The translations under genes were made by a program, and so were the position numbers. 64,000 bases of DNA, from positions 1 to 64,000 of the forward strand of contig JBBRAB010000002.1 in assembly GCA_038207155.1 (NCBI GenBank), in the 5' to 3' direction. Below the pieces are notes generated by a model, which made no database searches, was not told where the DNA came from, and worked only from the letters and a program-made list of their open reading frames with translations. Positions 8,896 to 16,639 of the stretch are shown here, in pieces. The stretch comes from FEN-1139 sp038207155. Lineage in GTDB: Bacteria; Myxococcota_A; Polyangia; Polyangiales; Polyangiaceae. Every line of letters begins with the position of its first letter. Position 1 is the first letter of the stretch.

Positions 8896-9273
8896 ATGAC
8901 GCAGCAATGCATCAACGTCGCCCCTCACCTCACTGTCAATTTTGACTCTGAGATCCTCGCCACCACCGACTATTCCCCATGCGGTCCCGGCTGCGGCTCT
9001 TGTGAGAGCGACTGTGACGATGGCACCAGCACGGACCAGCACTGTGTCACTCTGCATCGCATCCAGAACGGCGTGATCGAGTGCCAGTCCAAGAGCGGCT
9101 GCCGAAAACTACCGGCCCGTTTCGTCATCACTGACGGTGTGGAGAACAGTGCCTCCACTGAGCTGCGCGCATTTCGTGACGAAGAAGAGCTGCGTGATTG
9201 GGTCAACTTGATCGGCGAAGAGCAGCCGGCTCTTGGAGCCACGCTACAGCGCCAACTGATCGACCTCATGTAG
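8896..9273 (+). CDS. Cys-rich small protein at the nif island edge
   Basis: This is a 125-aa protein; ATG 8896 has AAAGGAG upstream at 11-nt spacing. It has eight cysteines (5, 29, 33, 36, 40, 50, 63, 69), four of them in a C-x3-C-x2-C-x3-C run within residues 29-40, which could bind an FeS cluster or zinc. The C-terminal half is acidic and Cys-free. There is no signal peptide. It lies 51 bp before a Nif11-domain gene on the same strand and is followed by a small hairpin (TCACGC-gaga-GCGTGA, 9283-9298). I do not recognise the family. Association with nitrogen fixation is inferred from position only. Confidence 0.75.
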   Translation: MTQQCINVAPHLTVNFDSEILATTDYSPCGPGCGSCESDCDDGTSTDQHCVTLHRIQNGVIECQSKSGCRKLPARFVITDGVENSASTELRAFRDEEELRDWVNLIGEEQPALGATLQRQLIDLM

Positions 9274-9324
9274 CCGCGGTCATCACGCGAGAGCGTGACT
9301 TAGTCCGACGATCGGAGAAGCGTC

Positions 9325-9600
9325 TTGTCCCTTGCCACAGCGTCGCTATTTCTCAAAAAACTCCATAAAGAGGCCACATTCCGGCAGCTCATCAGCGACG
9401 CGCCGGGCCTCCCTGAGTTAGAGCAGCTGGTCCGGACTCATTGCGGTCTCTTTTCCCAAGAAGAGTTTGACGACGCCTTCAGACACGCCTTGCTCGAATG
9501 CCAAGAGGAGCAGGACGCCTATCAGCTGCAGTCACTGCGCCTCTGGTGGGAGCTCCTGCTTAGAGTTTGCTCCACCGCGCCCACAGCACCACCTCAGTAA
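9325..9600 (+). CDS. Nif11-domain protein
   Basis: This 91-aa protein uses TTG 9325 with GGAG at 7-nt spacing. The N-terminal 55 residues fit the Nif11 family (PF07862): a start like SLATASLFLKKLHKEATFRQL, then DAPGLPELEQLV and the FSQEEFDDAF helix. Nif11 proteins occur in nif clusters, where their function is unknown, and related sequences serve as leader peptides of RiPP precursors. No double-Gly cleavage site and no Cys/Ser/Thr-rich core peptide is visible here, and no RiPP enzyme lies nearby, so the nif-associated form is more likely. It is probably co-transcribed with the upstream Cys-rich gene. Confidence 0.85.
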   Translation: MSLATASLFLKKLHKEATFRQLISDAPGLPELEQLVRTHCGLFSQEEFDDAFRHALLECQEEQDAYQLQSLRLWWELLLRVCSTAPTAPPQ

Positions 9601-9670
9601 GCGGTTCGCTCAGCGACTCAACCTGGCAGCAACGTCGCGGGCGCTCTAACGCAGTGGGTTGGTCCGGCGT

Positions 9671-9696
9671 GGTCACGCTGCTCCGCGACCGTGACC
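9671..9696. terminator. Hairpin between nif11 gene and draT
   Basis: GGTCACG (9671-9677) pairs with CGTGACC (9690-9696) across a 12-nt loop between two convergent stop codons. It lacks a T tract; bidirectional termination is inferred. Confidence 0.5.
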
Positions 9697-9703
9697 TCAT
9701 CCA

Positions 9704-10489
9704 CTAGAACAGCACTTCCTCCACCAGGTACTCACCCCCAAGGGCAATCACCTCCCCCTCTCCTCGCACGACGCTGGCGCGACAGAGTGACTCAAAATAG
9801 ACGGTCTTTGCGACAGGCACTCGAACCTTCCACACGGTTGAGCCAAACTCCCAAGCCCGTTCAACGTCCCGGGCGAAGGACCCAATGCTGTTGAGTCGAA
9901 CTAGGCGGCGCCTGCGGTCAAAAACCTGCCCCAGGTGATACTGCTCCGGGTCGTTAGTCCCACGAAATAGCTGCAACCATTGCTGCTCAGGCTGCCTGAC
10001 ACGGAGCTCGTACTGACAGTACTCGAACAGCAGATCGAGCTGCGAATAGATGGCGTTCGTCCGTGCGCTGCCTCGCATCCGGTCTTCGGCGTAACGAAGC
10101 CACGCCGTCTCGTCCCCTTCGAGTAAACACCCCCGATGGTAGTCGGGAGCGAGGCCAAAGCGACTCTCCACCCAGGCCTTAAGCACCGCGCCTTCGCAGG
10201 AATTTGAGTCGACACCCCAACCGCGCAGAAAGCGCAGATAGTCGTTGTTCAAGCTACAGCGCGCCCTGTCGGTGTGAGGGCTCGGCTCGCTAGCGTCAAA
10301 CTTGACCGCCATGAACTCCTCGAACACCTTCGCGCGCTGGACCGACTCATCGAGCTGGTCCAGTTGCCGAAATAACCAACGACTACTCGAGAGCACGCCT
10401 TGCAATTCAAGGCGCTCGGGGATCTCGTTGAACTCCCGAGATCCAAGCAACCAAGGAGGGACGTTGCAGAGCGACAACGAAGCTGCCAC
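9704..10489 (-). CDS. draT: NAD+--dinitrogen-reductase ADP-D-ribosyltransferase
   Basis: DraT switches nitrogenase off by transferring ADP-ribose from NAD+ to a conserved arginine of NifH when ammonium rises or energy falls. Family hallmarks are LCNVPPWLLGSREFN near the N-terminus, the AKVFEEFMAVKF helix, the LQLFRGTND segment with the NAD-binding Arg, and the C-terminal EGEVIALGGEYLV strand carrying the catalytic-type Glu. I chose GTG 10489, the first in-frame start whose product begins at the family N-terminus (261 aa, family about 270). The open frame continues upstream into nifA but without homology, and no good ribosome site is seen. It is transcribed divergently from nifA. The NifH target Arg97 is present. 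Confidence 0.9.
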   Translation of the reverse strand: MAASLSLCNVPPWLLGSREFNEIPERLELQGVLSSSRWLFRQLDQLDESVQRAKVFEEFMAVKFDASEPSPHTDRARCSLNNDYLRFLRGWGVDSNSCEGAVLKAWVESRFGLAPDYHRGCLLEGDETAWLRYAEDRMRGSARTNAIYSQLDLLFEYCQYELRVRQPEQQWLQLFRGTNDPEQYHLGQVFDRRRRLVRLNSIGSFARDVERAWEFGSTVWKVRVPVAKTVYFESLCRASVVRGEGEVIALGGEYLVEEVLF

Positions 10490-10654
10490 AACCCAATAGC
10501 TACATGGACACGGCCGCGATGCAAGGCCTGTAGTACCCGGTTTACAACCGACCAGTCCCGACAGCTGGCAGTATCCTGCGTCGTCGCATCTGGCCGAAAC
10601 AAACCAGACACCTTCAGGTTGCCAAGTCGCACGTCCAATCGCTGAGACCAGGAG

Positions 10655-12208
10655 ATGCCCCCCTCGTATCCGCCACCCCCCAGCGACGAGCTTCGCCACA
10701 AGCGCATCCTTGATGCCCTCGCAGAAGTGGCGCAGCTGCTGGCGGGCCCTAAATCCGGAACGGATGCCCTGAGCGCGCTGGTCGCCACGCTCGAACGCGT
10801 CACTGGTGCTCGTATCCGGCTCGTGCTCCACGAAGGAGCGGGGCTCGTGCTCGACGCTCACGGCTCGCACCGTGAGACCTGCGTTGACGACGGAGCCTGC
10901 GAGGGCGCACTCGGCGGAAAGTGCCCGGTCGTGCACCTGCGAGCCCCAAGTATCCAAGACGCCCGTCCCCCGGACGCCGTCGGATGCCGACGCCGCTTGC
11001 CAACTCCTGCGCCCGGCTCACTCACCGGAGGCCGGGTCTGCGTGCCTCTCGTGGCCACAGGCGAGGTGATCGGCTCGCTCACCGCCGAAACGTTGCGCGC
11101 ATCGGCCGAGCTGCTTCGGGATCTCGAGCGTTTCCTGTCCATCGTCGCCCCGATGGTCGCGACCGAGGCCAGTCACCGCGCGGCACTTGAACGGGAGCGT
11201 TCACGCCTCTCCGAGGAGAACCTTCGGCTACGCGACGCGCTCGGCGAGCGCCTTGGCCCCGAAAACATCATCGGGCAGAGCCGCCCGATGCGCGATCTCT
11301 ACGCGCGACTCGCTCAAGTCGCCAATAGCGACACCACCGTGCTCGTTCGAGGGGAGTCGGGCACGGGTAAGGAGCTCGTCGCCTCGGCACTTCACTATGC
11401 CAGTGCCCGCGCCAAACGTCCGTTCGTTCGGGTGAACGTGGCCGCCCTTGGGGAGTCACTCCTTGAAAGCGAGCTGTTCGGCCATGAAAAGGGCGCCTTC
11501 ACTGGCGCGCTCAAGGCAAGGATCGGCCGACTCGAAGAAGCCCAAGGCGGAACGCTATTTCTGGACGAAATTGGGGACTTTTCGCCCGTCGCACAGGTCA
11601 AATTGTTGCGCGTGCTGCAAGAACGTCAGTTCGAGCGCGTCGGCAGTAATCGAACAGTGCAAGCAGACGTCCGCATCATTGCAGCGACCAACCGCAATCT
11701 GGAGGAGGCGGTTGCCGACGGCAGCTTTCGTCACGACCTCTACTACCGGATCAACGTTTTTCCCGTGCAGATCCCGGCCTTGCGAGCCCGCAGCAGTGAC
11801 ATTTTGCTACTTGCGGACCATTTCGCCGTAAAATTCGCCGCCAAAATGGGCAAGTCGATCGATCGCATCAGCTCGCCGGCCATCGATGCGCTGATGGCAT
11901 ACCACTGGCCGGGCAACGTCCGAGAGCTTGAGAACGCTATTGAGCATGCGGTACTGCTCGCGACCGATGACGTGATTTTCGAGCATAATCTCCCTGCAAC
12001 TCTCCAGTTACCCCGAGCGACCAACCTCCCGCAGGCGACGCTCGCGCAGCGCGTCTCTGCGCTCGAGCGCGATCTGATTCAGGACGCGCTCAAACGGACT
12101 GGTGGCAACGTCGCCGCTGCCGCACGCGAGTTGGGGCTAACCGCGCGGGTGACACGCTACAAAATCCAGAGCCTCGAGCTGCACCTTCCGCCTTCGGAAG
12201 ACAGCTGA
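10655..12208 (+). CDS. nifA: NifA-type sigma-54-dependent activator
   Basis: This 517-aa protein has an N-terminal GAF domain (about 18-170), a short coiled linker (about 175-200), an AAA+ domain (about 207-440) and a C-terminal Fis-type helix-turn-helix (about 470-510). Walker A is GESGTGKE (233-240), the sigma-54-contacting loop GAFTGA is intact (280-285), and Walker B is LFLDEIGD (301-308). The GAF domain carries Cys76, Cys82, Cys90 and Cys111. The interdomain Cys pair that marks oxygen-sensitive rhizobial NifA is absent from the AAA-HTH linker. ATG 10655 has GGAG immediately adjacent, which is too close for an ideal ribosome site. It presumably activates the nifH promoter downstream. The paralogues VnfA and AnfA are alternatives, but only Mo-nitrogenase genes are nearby. 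Confidence 0.9.
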   Translation: MPPSYPPPPSDELRHKRILDALAEVAQLLAGPKSGTDALSALVATLERVTGARIRLVLHEGAGLVLDAHGSHRETCVDDGACEGALGGKCPVVHLRAPSIQDARPPDAVGCRRRLPTPAPGSLTGGRVCVPLVATGEVIGSLTAETLRASAELLRDLERFLSIVAPMVATEASHRAALERERSRLSEENLRLRDALGERLGPENIIGQSRPMRDLYARLAQVANSDTTVLVRGESGTGKELVASALHYASARAKRPFVRVNVAALGESLLESELFGHEKGAFTGALKARIGRLEEAQGGTLFLDEIGDFSPVAQVKLLRVLQERQFERVGSNRTVQADVRIIAATNRNLEEAVADGSFRHDLYYRINVFPVQIPALRARSSDILLLADHFAVKFAAKMGKSIDRISSPAIDALMAYHWPGNVRELENAIEHAVLLATDDVIFEHNLPATLQLPRATNLPQATLAQRVSALERDLIQDALKRTGGNVAAAARELGLTARVTRYKIQSLELHLPPSEDS

Positions 12209-12663
12209 CACCGAGCTGCTCTCGGCGCACGCGCGCGCGGCCGCGTTCGTGCCTGTTTCGCGTCGGCGTGCACTCGACGGCGCGCCAGCAATGGACGTTT
12301 TTGTTCCAGCACGCCTCGCCGATGACACTTTCGTCGCAACTCCACGGGGCTCGCAGATCACCCAGATCCAGGGACATTTCAGCTATTTTATCGGACATTC
12401 TTGGCGTGCACTCAGCACAGTAACAATCCAGACATCTCCGAGCTGACAATTTCGTCACTTCTTGGCTCCGTCGCACCGAGCCTCGCTCGACTCAACCCCT
12501 CGACGCGAGCGTGGACGCCTGATTTGCTGCGGCAATAGCTCCCTAGGGGATTCGTGTTGTCGCCTCGTTCAGGATTGGCACGGCCCTCGCAAAGAGTCCT
12601 ATTCGATGGCTGGGTCCCTCGCCCAGCATCCCCTCCAACCATCGCAACAGGACAGGATTGAAC
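12209..12663. other. nifA-nifH intergenic region
   Basis: This 455-bp spacer holds the nifH sigma-54 promoter. Near its left end is a small hairpin (CCGAG/CTCGG, 12211-12225), preceded by CTTCCG/CGGAAG (12185-12200) in the last codons of nifA; neither has a T tract. By eye I find no TGT-N10-ACA, the usual NifA upstream activator site. Confidence 0.6.
12576..12590 (+). promoter_or_regulatory. Sigma-54 (-24/-12) promoter of nifHDKENB
   Basis: The sequence TTGGCACG-GCCC-TCGCA (12575-12591) matches the consensus YTGGCACGrNNNTTGCW at all but one position (T to C in TTGC). The -24 GG and -12 GC have the required spacing. It lies 73 bp before the nifH ATG. Activation by the adjacent NifA is inferred. 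Confidence 0.85.
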
Positions 12664-13488
12664 ATGCGCAAGGTCGCTATCTACGGCAAAGGCGGAATCG
12701 GAAAGTCCACCACCACTCAGAACACCGTCGCCGCACTCGCGGAGATGGGTAAGAAGGTCATGGTTGTTGGCTGCGATCCGAAGGCAGACTCCACTCGTCT
12801 GCTGCTCGGTGGTCTCGCCCAGAAGACCGTGCTCGACACCCTGCGTTCGGAGGGTGAAGACGTCGAACTCGACGACATCCTCCGACCTGGCTACGGCAAG
12901 ACGCTGTGCACCGAGTCCGGTGGTCCCGAGCCGGGCGTCGGATGCGCCGGCCGCGGCATCATCACCAGCATCAACCTGCTTGAGCAGCTCGGTGCCTACG
13001 ATGCGGATCAGAACCTCGACTACGTCTTTTACGACGTGCTCGGAGACGTGGTTTGTGGCGGATTTGCCATGCCGATCCGCGAGGGCAAGGCCCAGGAGAT
13101 CTACATCGTCTGCTCCGGCGAGATGATGGCCATGTACGCCGCGAACAACATCTGCAAAGGCATCGTGAAGTTCGCAGAAGCTGGCGGAGTGCGCCTCGGC
13201 GGCCTGATCTGCAACAGTCGTAACACCGACAACGAGCAGCAATTAATCGAGGAGCTTGCCAAGCTGCTCGGCACCCAGATGATTCACTTCGTGCCCCGCC
13301 ACAACGACGTCCAGCGCGCCGAGATCAACAAAAAGACGGTCATTGAATGGAACCCGGAGTGCACGCAGGCCGACGAGTATCGCGCCCTGGCTCGCGCGAT
13401 TGATCAGAACAAGTTGTTCGTCATTCCGACGCCGCTCGCGATCGAGCAGCTCGAGTCCCTACTCATCGCCTACGGCTTGGCAGCGTAA
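12664..13488 (+). CDS. nifH: Nitrogenase iron protein (dinitrogenase reductase)
   Basis: NifH is a homodimeric ATPase that passes electrons one at a time to NifDK and also acts in FeMo-co maturation. The start at ATG 12664 (AGGA 6 nt upstream) gives 274 aa; an in-frame TTG two codons earlier is less likely. The P-loop is GKGGIGKST (8-16). The [4Fe-4S] ligands are Cys94 (VGCAGRG) and Cys131 (VVCGGFAMP). Arg97 within GCAGRG is the DraT modification site. It is first in the nifHDKENB operon; nifD follows after 11 bp. The nifI1/nifI2 PII-like genes often found after nifH in anaerobes are absent. Confidence 0.98.
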   Translation: MRKVAIYGKGGIGKSTTTQNTVAALAEMGKKVMVVGCDPKADSTRLLLGGLAQKTVLDTLRSEGEDVELDDILRPGYGKTLCTESGGPEPGVGCAGRGIITSINLLEQLGAYDADQNLDYVFYDVLGDVVCGGFAMPIREGKAQEIYIVCSGEMMAMYAANNICKGIVKFAEAGGVRLGGLICNSRNTDNEQQLIEELAKLLGTQMIHFVPRHNDVQRAEINKKTVIEWNPECTQADEYRALARAIDQNKLFVIPTPLAIEQLESLLIAYGLAA

Positions 13489-13499
13489 AGGAGACCGAC

Positions 13500-15125
13500 A
13501 TGACCTCTCCCGACGACCTCCCCGATATCGACGAAGCCCGCACAGACATCCTCGCGGGGTACCCGCCAAAGATCGCCAAAAAGCGAGGAAAGCAGCTGCT
13601 CGTCAACACCCCCGGAGCCGAAGGAGGCGCCCGGGAGATCCTCGCCAACGTCCGCACGAGCCCGGGCATCATCACCCAACGCGGCTGCAGTTACGCCGGC
13701 TGCAAGGGCGTGGTGCTCGGCCCGACCCGCGACATCGTTAACATCACGCACGGGCCGATCGGCTGCGGGTTCTACTCCTGGATGACCCGCCGCAATCAGA
13801 CCGAGCCCGAGACGGAGTCCGACGCCAACTTCATTCCGTACTGCTTTAGCACCGATCTGACCAACGACGAAATCGTCTTTGGTGGTGAGAAGAAGCTGCG
13901 CGCCGCGATCAAGGAGGCCTATGACCTCTTTAAGCCCAAGAGCATCGCCATCTTCTCGACCTGCCCAGTGGGTCTGATCGGTGATGATGTCCATGCCGTC
14001 GCTCGCGACATGAAGCAACAGCTCGGCATCAACGTCTTCGGCTTTTCGTGTGAGGGCTACCGCGGCGTGTCGCAATCCGCCGGTCACCACATCGCAAATA
14101 ACGGCCTGTTTAAGCACATCGTCGGTCGCGATGACACCAAGGCAGAAGGAGAATTCCAGATCAACCTGCTTGGCGAGTACAATATCGGCGGCGACGCCTT
14201 TGAACTCGAAGAGATCTTCGCGGAGTGCGGCATTACGCTGGTGGCCACTTTTAGCGGCAACTCGACGATCGAGCAGTTCGAACGCTCGCACACCGCAGAT
14301 CTGAACCTGGTGATGTGCCACCGGTCCATCAACTACGTCGCTGAGATGATGGAGAAGCGCTTCGGCATCCCCTGGATCAAGGTCAACTTCGTCGGCGCCG
14401 AATCCACAGCCAAGTCACTGCGAAAGGTCGCTCAGTACTTCGACAATGAGGCACTCACGGCCCGCGTGGAGGAAGTGATTGTACGCCGCATGGCAGAGGT
14501 AGCCGCAGCACGCGCGGAGATCACGCCCCGTACCCAGGGCAAGCTGGCCATGCTATTTGTGGGAGGAAGTCGCGCTCACCACTACCAGGATTTGTTCTCC
14601 GAGCTTGGCATGCGCACGGTAGCGGCAGGCTACGAGTTTGCTCATCGCGACGACTACGAAGGCCGCAAGGTCCTGCCCGACATCAAGATCGACGCGGATA
14701 GCCGCAGCATCGAAGAGCTCAAGGTCGAACCGGATCCGGAACGTTACCGCGAGCGTCGCACCCCCGAGCAGCTCAAGGCCCTGGCGGCAGCGGATCTTCC
14801 CATCTCCGCCTACGAAGGCATGATGCCGCAAATGGAGCGCGAGTCCCTGGTGATCGACGACGTCAATCACTACGAAACGGAAAAGCTGATCGAACGCTTC
14901 CACCCTGACGTGTTCTGTGCCGGCATCAAGGAGAAGTACGTGGTGGAAAAGACGGGCACGCCCTGCCTCCAGCTGCACTCCTATGACTACGGCGGCCCGT
15001 TTGCCGGATTTGGTGGCGCGGTCGAGTTCTATCGCACCATCGATCGCATGGTAAATTCGCCGATTCGGTCACTTGTCACTCCTCCCTGGCTCGGAGCCAG
15101 TCCTACCCCCGGCGCCGCCGAATAG
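13500..15125 (+). CDS. nifD: Nitrogenase molybdenum-iron protein alpha chain
   Basis: This subunit binds FeMo-co and shares the P-cluster with NifK. The start at ATG 13500 has AAAGGAG upstream. P-cluster ligands are Cys63 (RGCSYAGC), Cys89 (GPIGCGFYSW) and Cys155 (STCPVGLIGDD). FeMo-co ligands are Cys273 (VMCHRSINY) and His493 (LQLHSYDYGGP). At 541 aa it is about 50 residues longer than the Azotobacter type. The extra segment after FAHRDDYEG (about residues 388-445, containing VLPDIKIDAD and AYEGMMPQM) closely follows the insertion of clostridial group II NifD. The partner NifK is next, 19 bp downstream. Confidence 0.98.
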   Translation: MTSPDDLPDIDEARTDILAGYPPKIAKKRGKQLLVNTPGAEGGAREILANVRTSPGIITQRGCSYAGCKGVVLGPTRDIVNITHGPIGCGFYSWMTRRNQTEPETESDANFIPYCFSTDLTNDEIVFGGEKKLRAAIKEAYDLFKPKSIAIFSTCPVGLIGDDVHAVARDMKQQLGINVFGFSCEGYRGVSQSAGHHIANNGLFKHIVGRDDTKAEGEFQINLLGEYNIGGDAFELEEIFAECGITLVATFSGNSTIEQFERSHTADLNLVMCHRSINYVAEMMEKRFGIPWIKVNFVGAESTAKSLRKVAQYFDNEALTARVEEVIVRRMAEVAAARAEITPRTQGKLAMLFVGGSRAHHYQDLFSELGMRTVAAGYEFAHRDDYEGRKVLPDIKIDADSRSIEELKVEPDPERYRERRTPEQLKALAAADLPISAYEGMMPQMERESLVIDDVNHYETEKLIERFHPDVFCAGIKEKYVVEKTGTPCLQLHSYDYGGPFAGFGGAVEFYRTIDRMVNSPIRSLVTPPWLGASPTPGAAE

Positions 15126-15144
15126 CCTCAACCGGAGACCGACC

Positions 15145-16542
15145 ATGCTACTACGCCACACCACGCCTGAGGTCGCGGAACGCTCCGCGCTTACCGTCAA
15201 CCCCGCCAAGACTTGTCAACCGATCGGCGCGATGTATGCCGCGCTCGGGATCCACGGCTGCCTCCCGCACAGCCACGGTTCACAGGGCTGTTGCTCCTAC
15301 CATCGCAGCACGCTGACACGTCACTACAAAGAGCCGATCATGTCGGCCACCAGCTCGTTCACCGAGGGCTCGTCAGTGTTCGGCGGTCAGGCCAATTTGC
15401 TCGAAGCCGTCAGCACCATCTTCCACGTCTATGACCCCGAGGTCATTGCCGTGCACACCACCTGCCTCTCTGAGACGATCGGGGATGACATCCCGCAGAT
15501 CATTCAGAAGGCCAAGGAGGATGGAAAGATCCCCGAAGGCAAGTTCGTCATCCACGCCAACACGCCCAGCTACGAGGGCTCGCATGTAACCGGTTTTGCC
15601 GTCATGACCCGCGCCATGGTCCGGTATTTCGCGGTAAAGCGCGAGCTCGGAGCCGACGAGGGCTGGAAGGCAGAGCGAGTCAACATCGTCCCGGGCTGGG
15701 TCGAGCCAGCGGACTACCGTGAGGTCAAGCGCATCGTCGCCGCGATGGGGCTAAAATCGGTGGTCTTCCCGGACACCTCGGACGTCGTCGATGCGCCGAA
15801 AACGGGAAGCTATCAGATGTATCCCAAGGGTGGCACCACCATCGCGGACCTACGTGATACTGGAGTCTCCAAGGCCACGATCGCGCTCGGCCCCACCGCC
15901 TCCGCCCTGGCAGCGACGGAGCTCGAGACCCAGTGCAAGGTACCCGCGAAGATCCTTGAACTCCCGATCGGCATTCGCGCCACCGACGCCTTCGTAGCGG
16001 CGCTAATCGCTCAGGGCGGAGTGGTTCCGGAGAGTCTGGTGGAAGAGCGCGGTCGCGCGGTCGACTTGATCAGTGACGTGCAACAGTACTTCTACGGTAA
16101 GCGAGTCGCACTCTGGGGCGACCCCGATCAGCTCGTTTCCCTGTCAGAGTTTCTGATCGATCTCGGGATGCGCCCGGTCTACGTCATCACCGGAACCCCC
16201 GGCAAGCAGTTCGATCGGCGCATGGCGACCATCATGGCTGACCGCGTTCCAGCAGCCGTTGTTCGTCAGGGCCAGACGGCGGACATGTTCTACATGCATC
16301 AGCTCATCAAGCGGGAGACAGTGGATCTGCTGATCGGCAATACCTACGGCAAATACATCGCCCGCGACGAGGACATCCCGCTGCTTCGCCATGGCTTCCC
16401 GATCCTGGATCGCCAGGGGCATGCCCACTTCCCCACGCTCGGTTACGCGGGCACGATACGGCTCGTCGAGAAGATTCTCTCGCTGTTTCTCGACCGAAAG
16501 GACCGCGATTCCCCGGAACGTTCGTTCGAACTGACGCTCTGA
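15145..16542 (+). CDS. nifK: Nitrogenase molybdenum-iron protein beta chain
   Basis: NifK pairs with NifD in the alpha2-beta2 dinitrogenase and supplies half of the P-cluster ligands. ATG 15145 has CGGAG upstream and gives 465 aa; the open frame extends further upstream over the end of nifD but without homology. P-cluster cysteines are Cys24 (KTCQPIGA), Cys49 (GSQGCC) and Cys107 (TTCLSETIGDD), with Ser145 in PSYEGSHVTGF. An extra Cys50 follows Cys49. The long N-terminal extension of Azotobacter NifK is missing, as in group II enzymes, which agrees with the NifD insertion. Confidence 0.98.
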   Translation: MLLRHTTPEVAERSALTVNPAKTCQPIGAMYAALGIHGCLPHSHGSQGCCSYHRSTLTRHYKEPIMSATSSFTEGSSVFGGQANLLEAVSTIFHVYDPEVIAVHTTCLSETIGDDIPQIIQKAKEDGKIPEGKFVIHANTPSYEGSHVTGFAVMTRAMVRYFAVKRELGADEGWKAERVNIVPGWVEPADYREVKRIVAAMGLKSVVFPDTSDVVDAPKTGSYQMYPKGGTTIADLRDTGVSKATIALGPTASALAATELETQCKVPAKILELPIGIRATDAFVAALIAQGGVVPESLVEERGRAVDLISDVQQYFYGKRVALWGDPDQLVSLSEFLIDLGMRPVYVITGTPGKQFDRRMATIMADRVPAAVVRQGQTADMFYMHQLIKRETVDLLIGNTYGKYIARDEDIPLLRHGFPILDRQGHAHFPTLGYAGTIRLVEKILSLFLDRKDRDSPERSFELTL

Positions 16543-16639
16543 CCCGGAAGGTCGGGTTCGCCCGGCAACGCTCTCAAACTGGTTCGTGGTGCGCTCTATC
16601 GGCTCTCAGGGCGCACCCCTTATAACGGAGGCATCGGCG

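Noticed and set aside
9325..9600. Nif11 gene read as a RiPP precursor
   Set aside because: There is no double-Gly site or core peptide, and no RiPP modification or export genes lie in the window.
10560..10580. Sigma-54-like sequence TGGCAGTATCCTGC upstream of nifA
   Set aside because: The GG-to-GC spacing is one base short and the -12 element is poor.
10490..10957. Open frame extending draT 156 codons upstream into nifA
   Set aside because: The extension overlaps nifA on the opposite strand, and DraT homology begins near GTG 10489. No ATG, GTG or TTG occurs in frame between the end of nifA and that codon.
12412..13242. 276-codon minus-strand frame over the nifH region
   Set aside because: It is antisense to nifH, a typical GC-rich shadow frame with His/Ala/Val/Asp-rich composition and no domain.
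13470..14321. 283-codon minus-strand frame over nifD
   Set aside because: It is antisense to a certain nifD and has biased composition.
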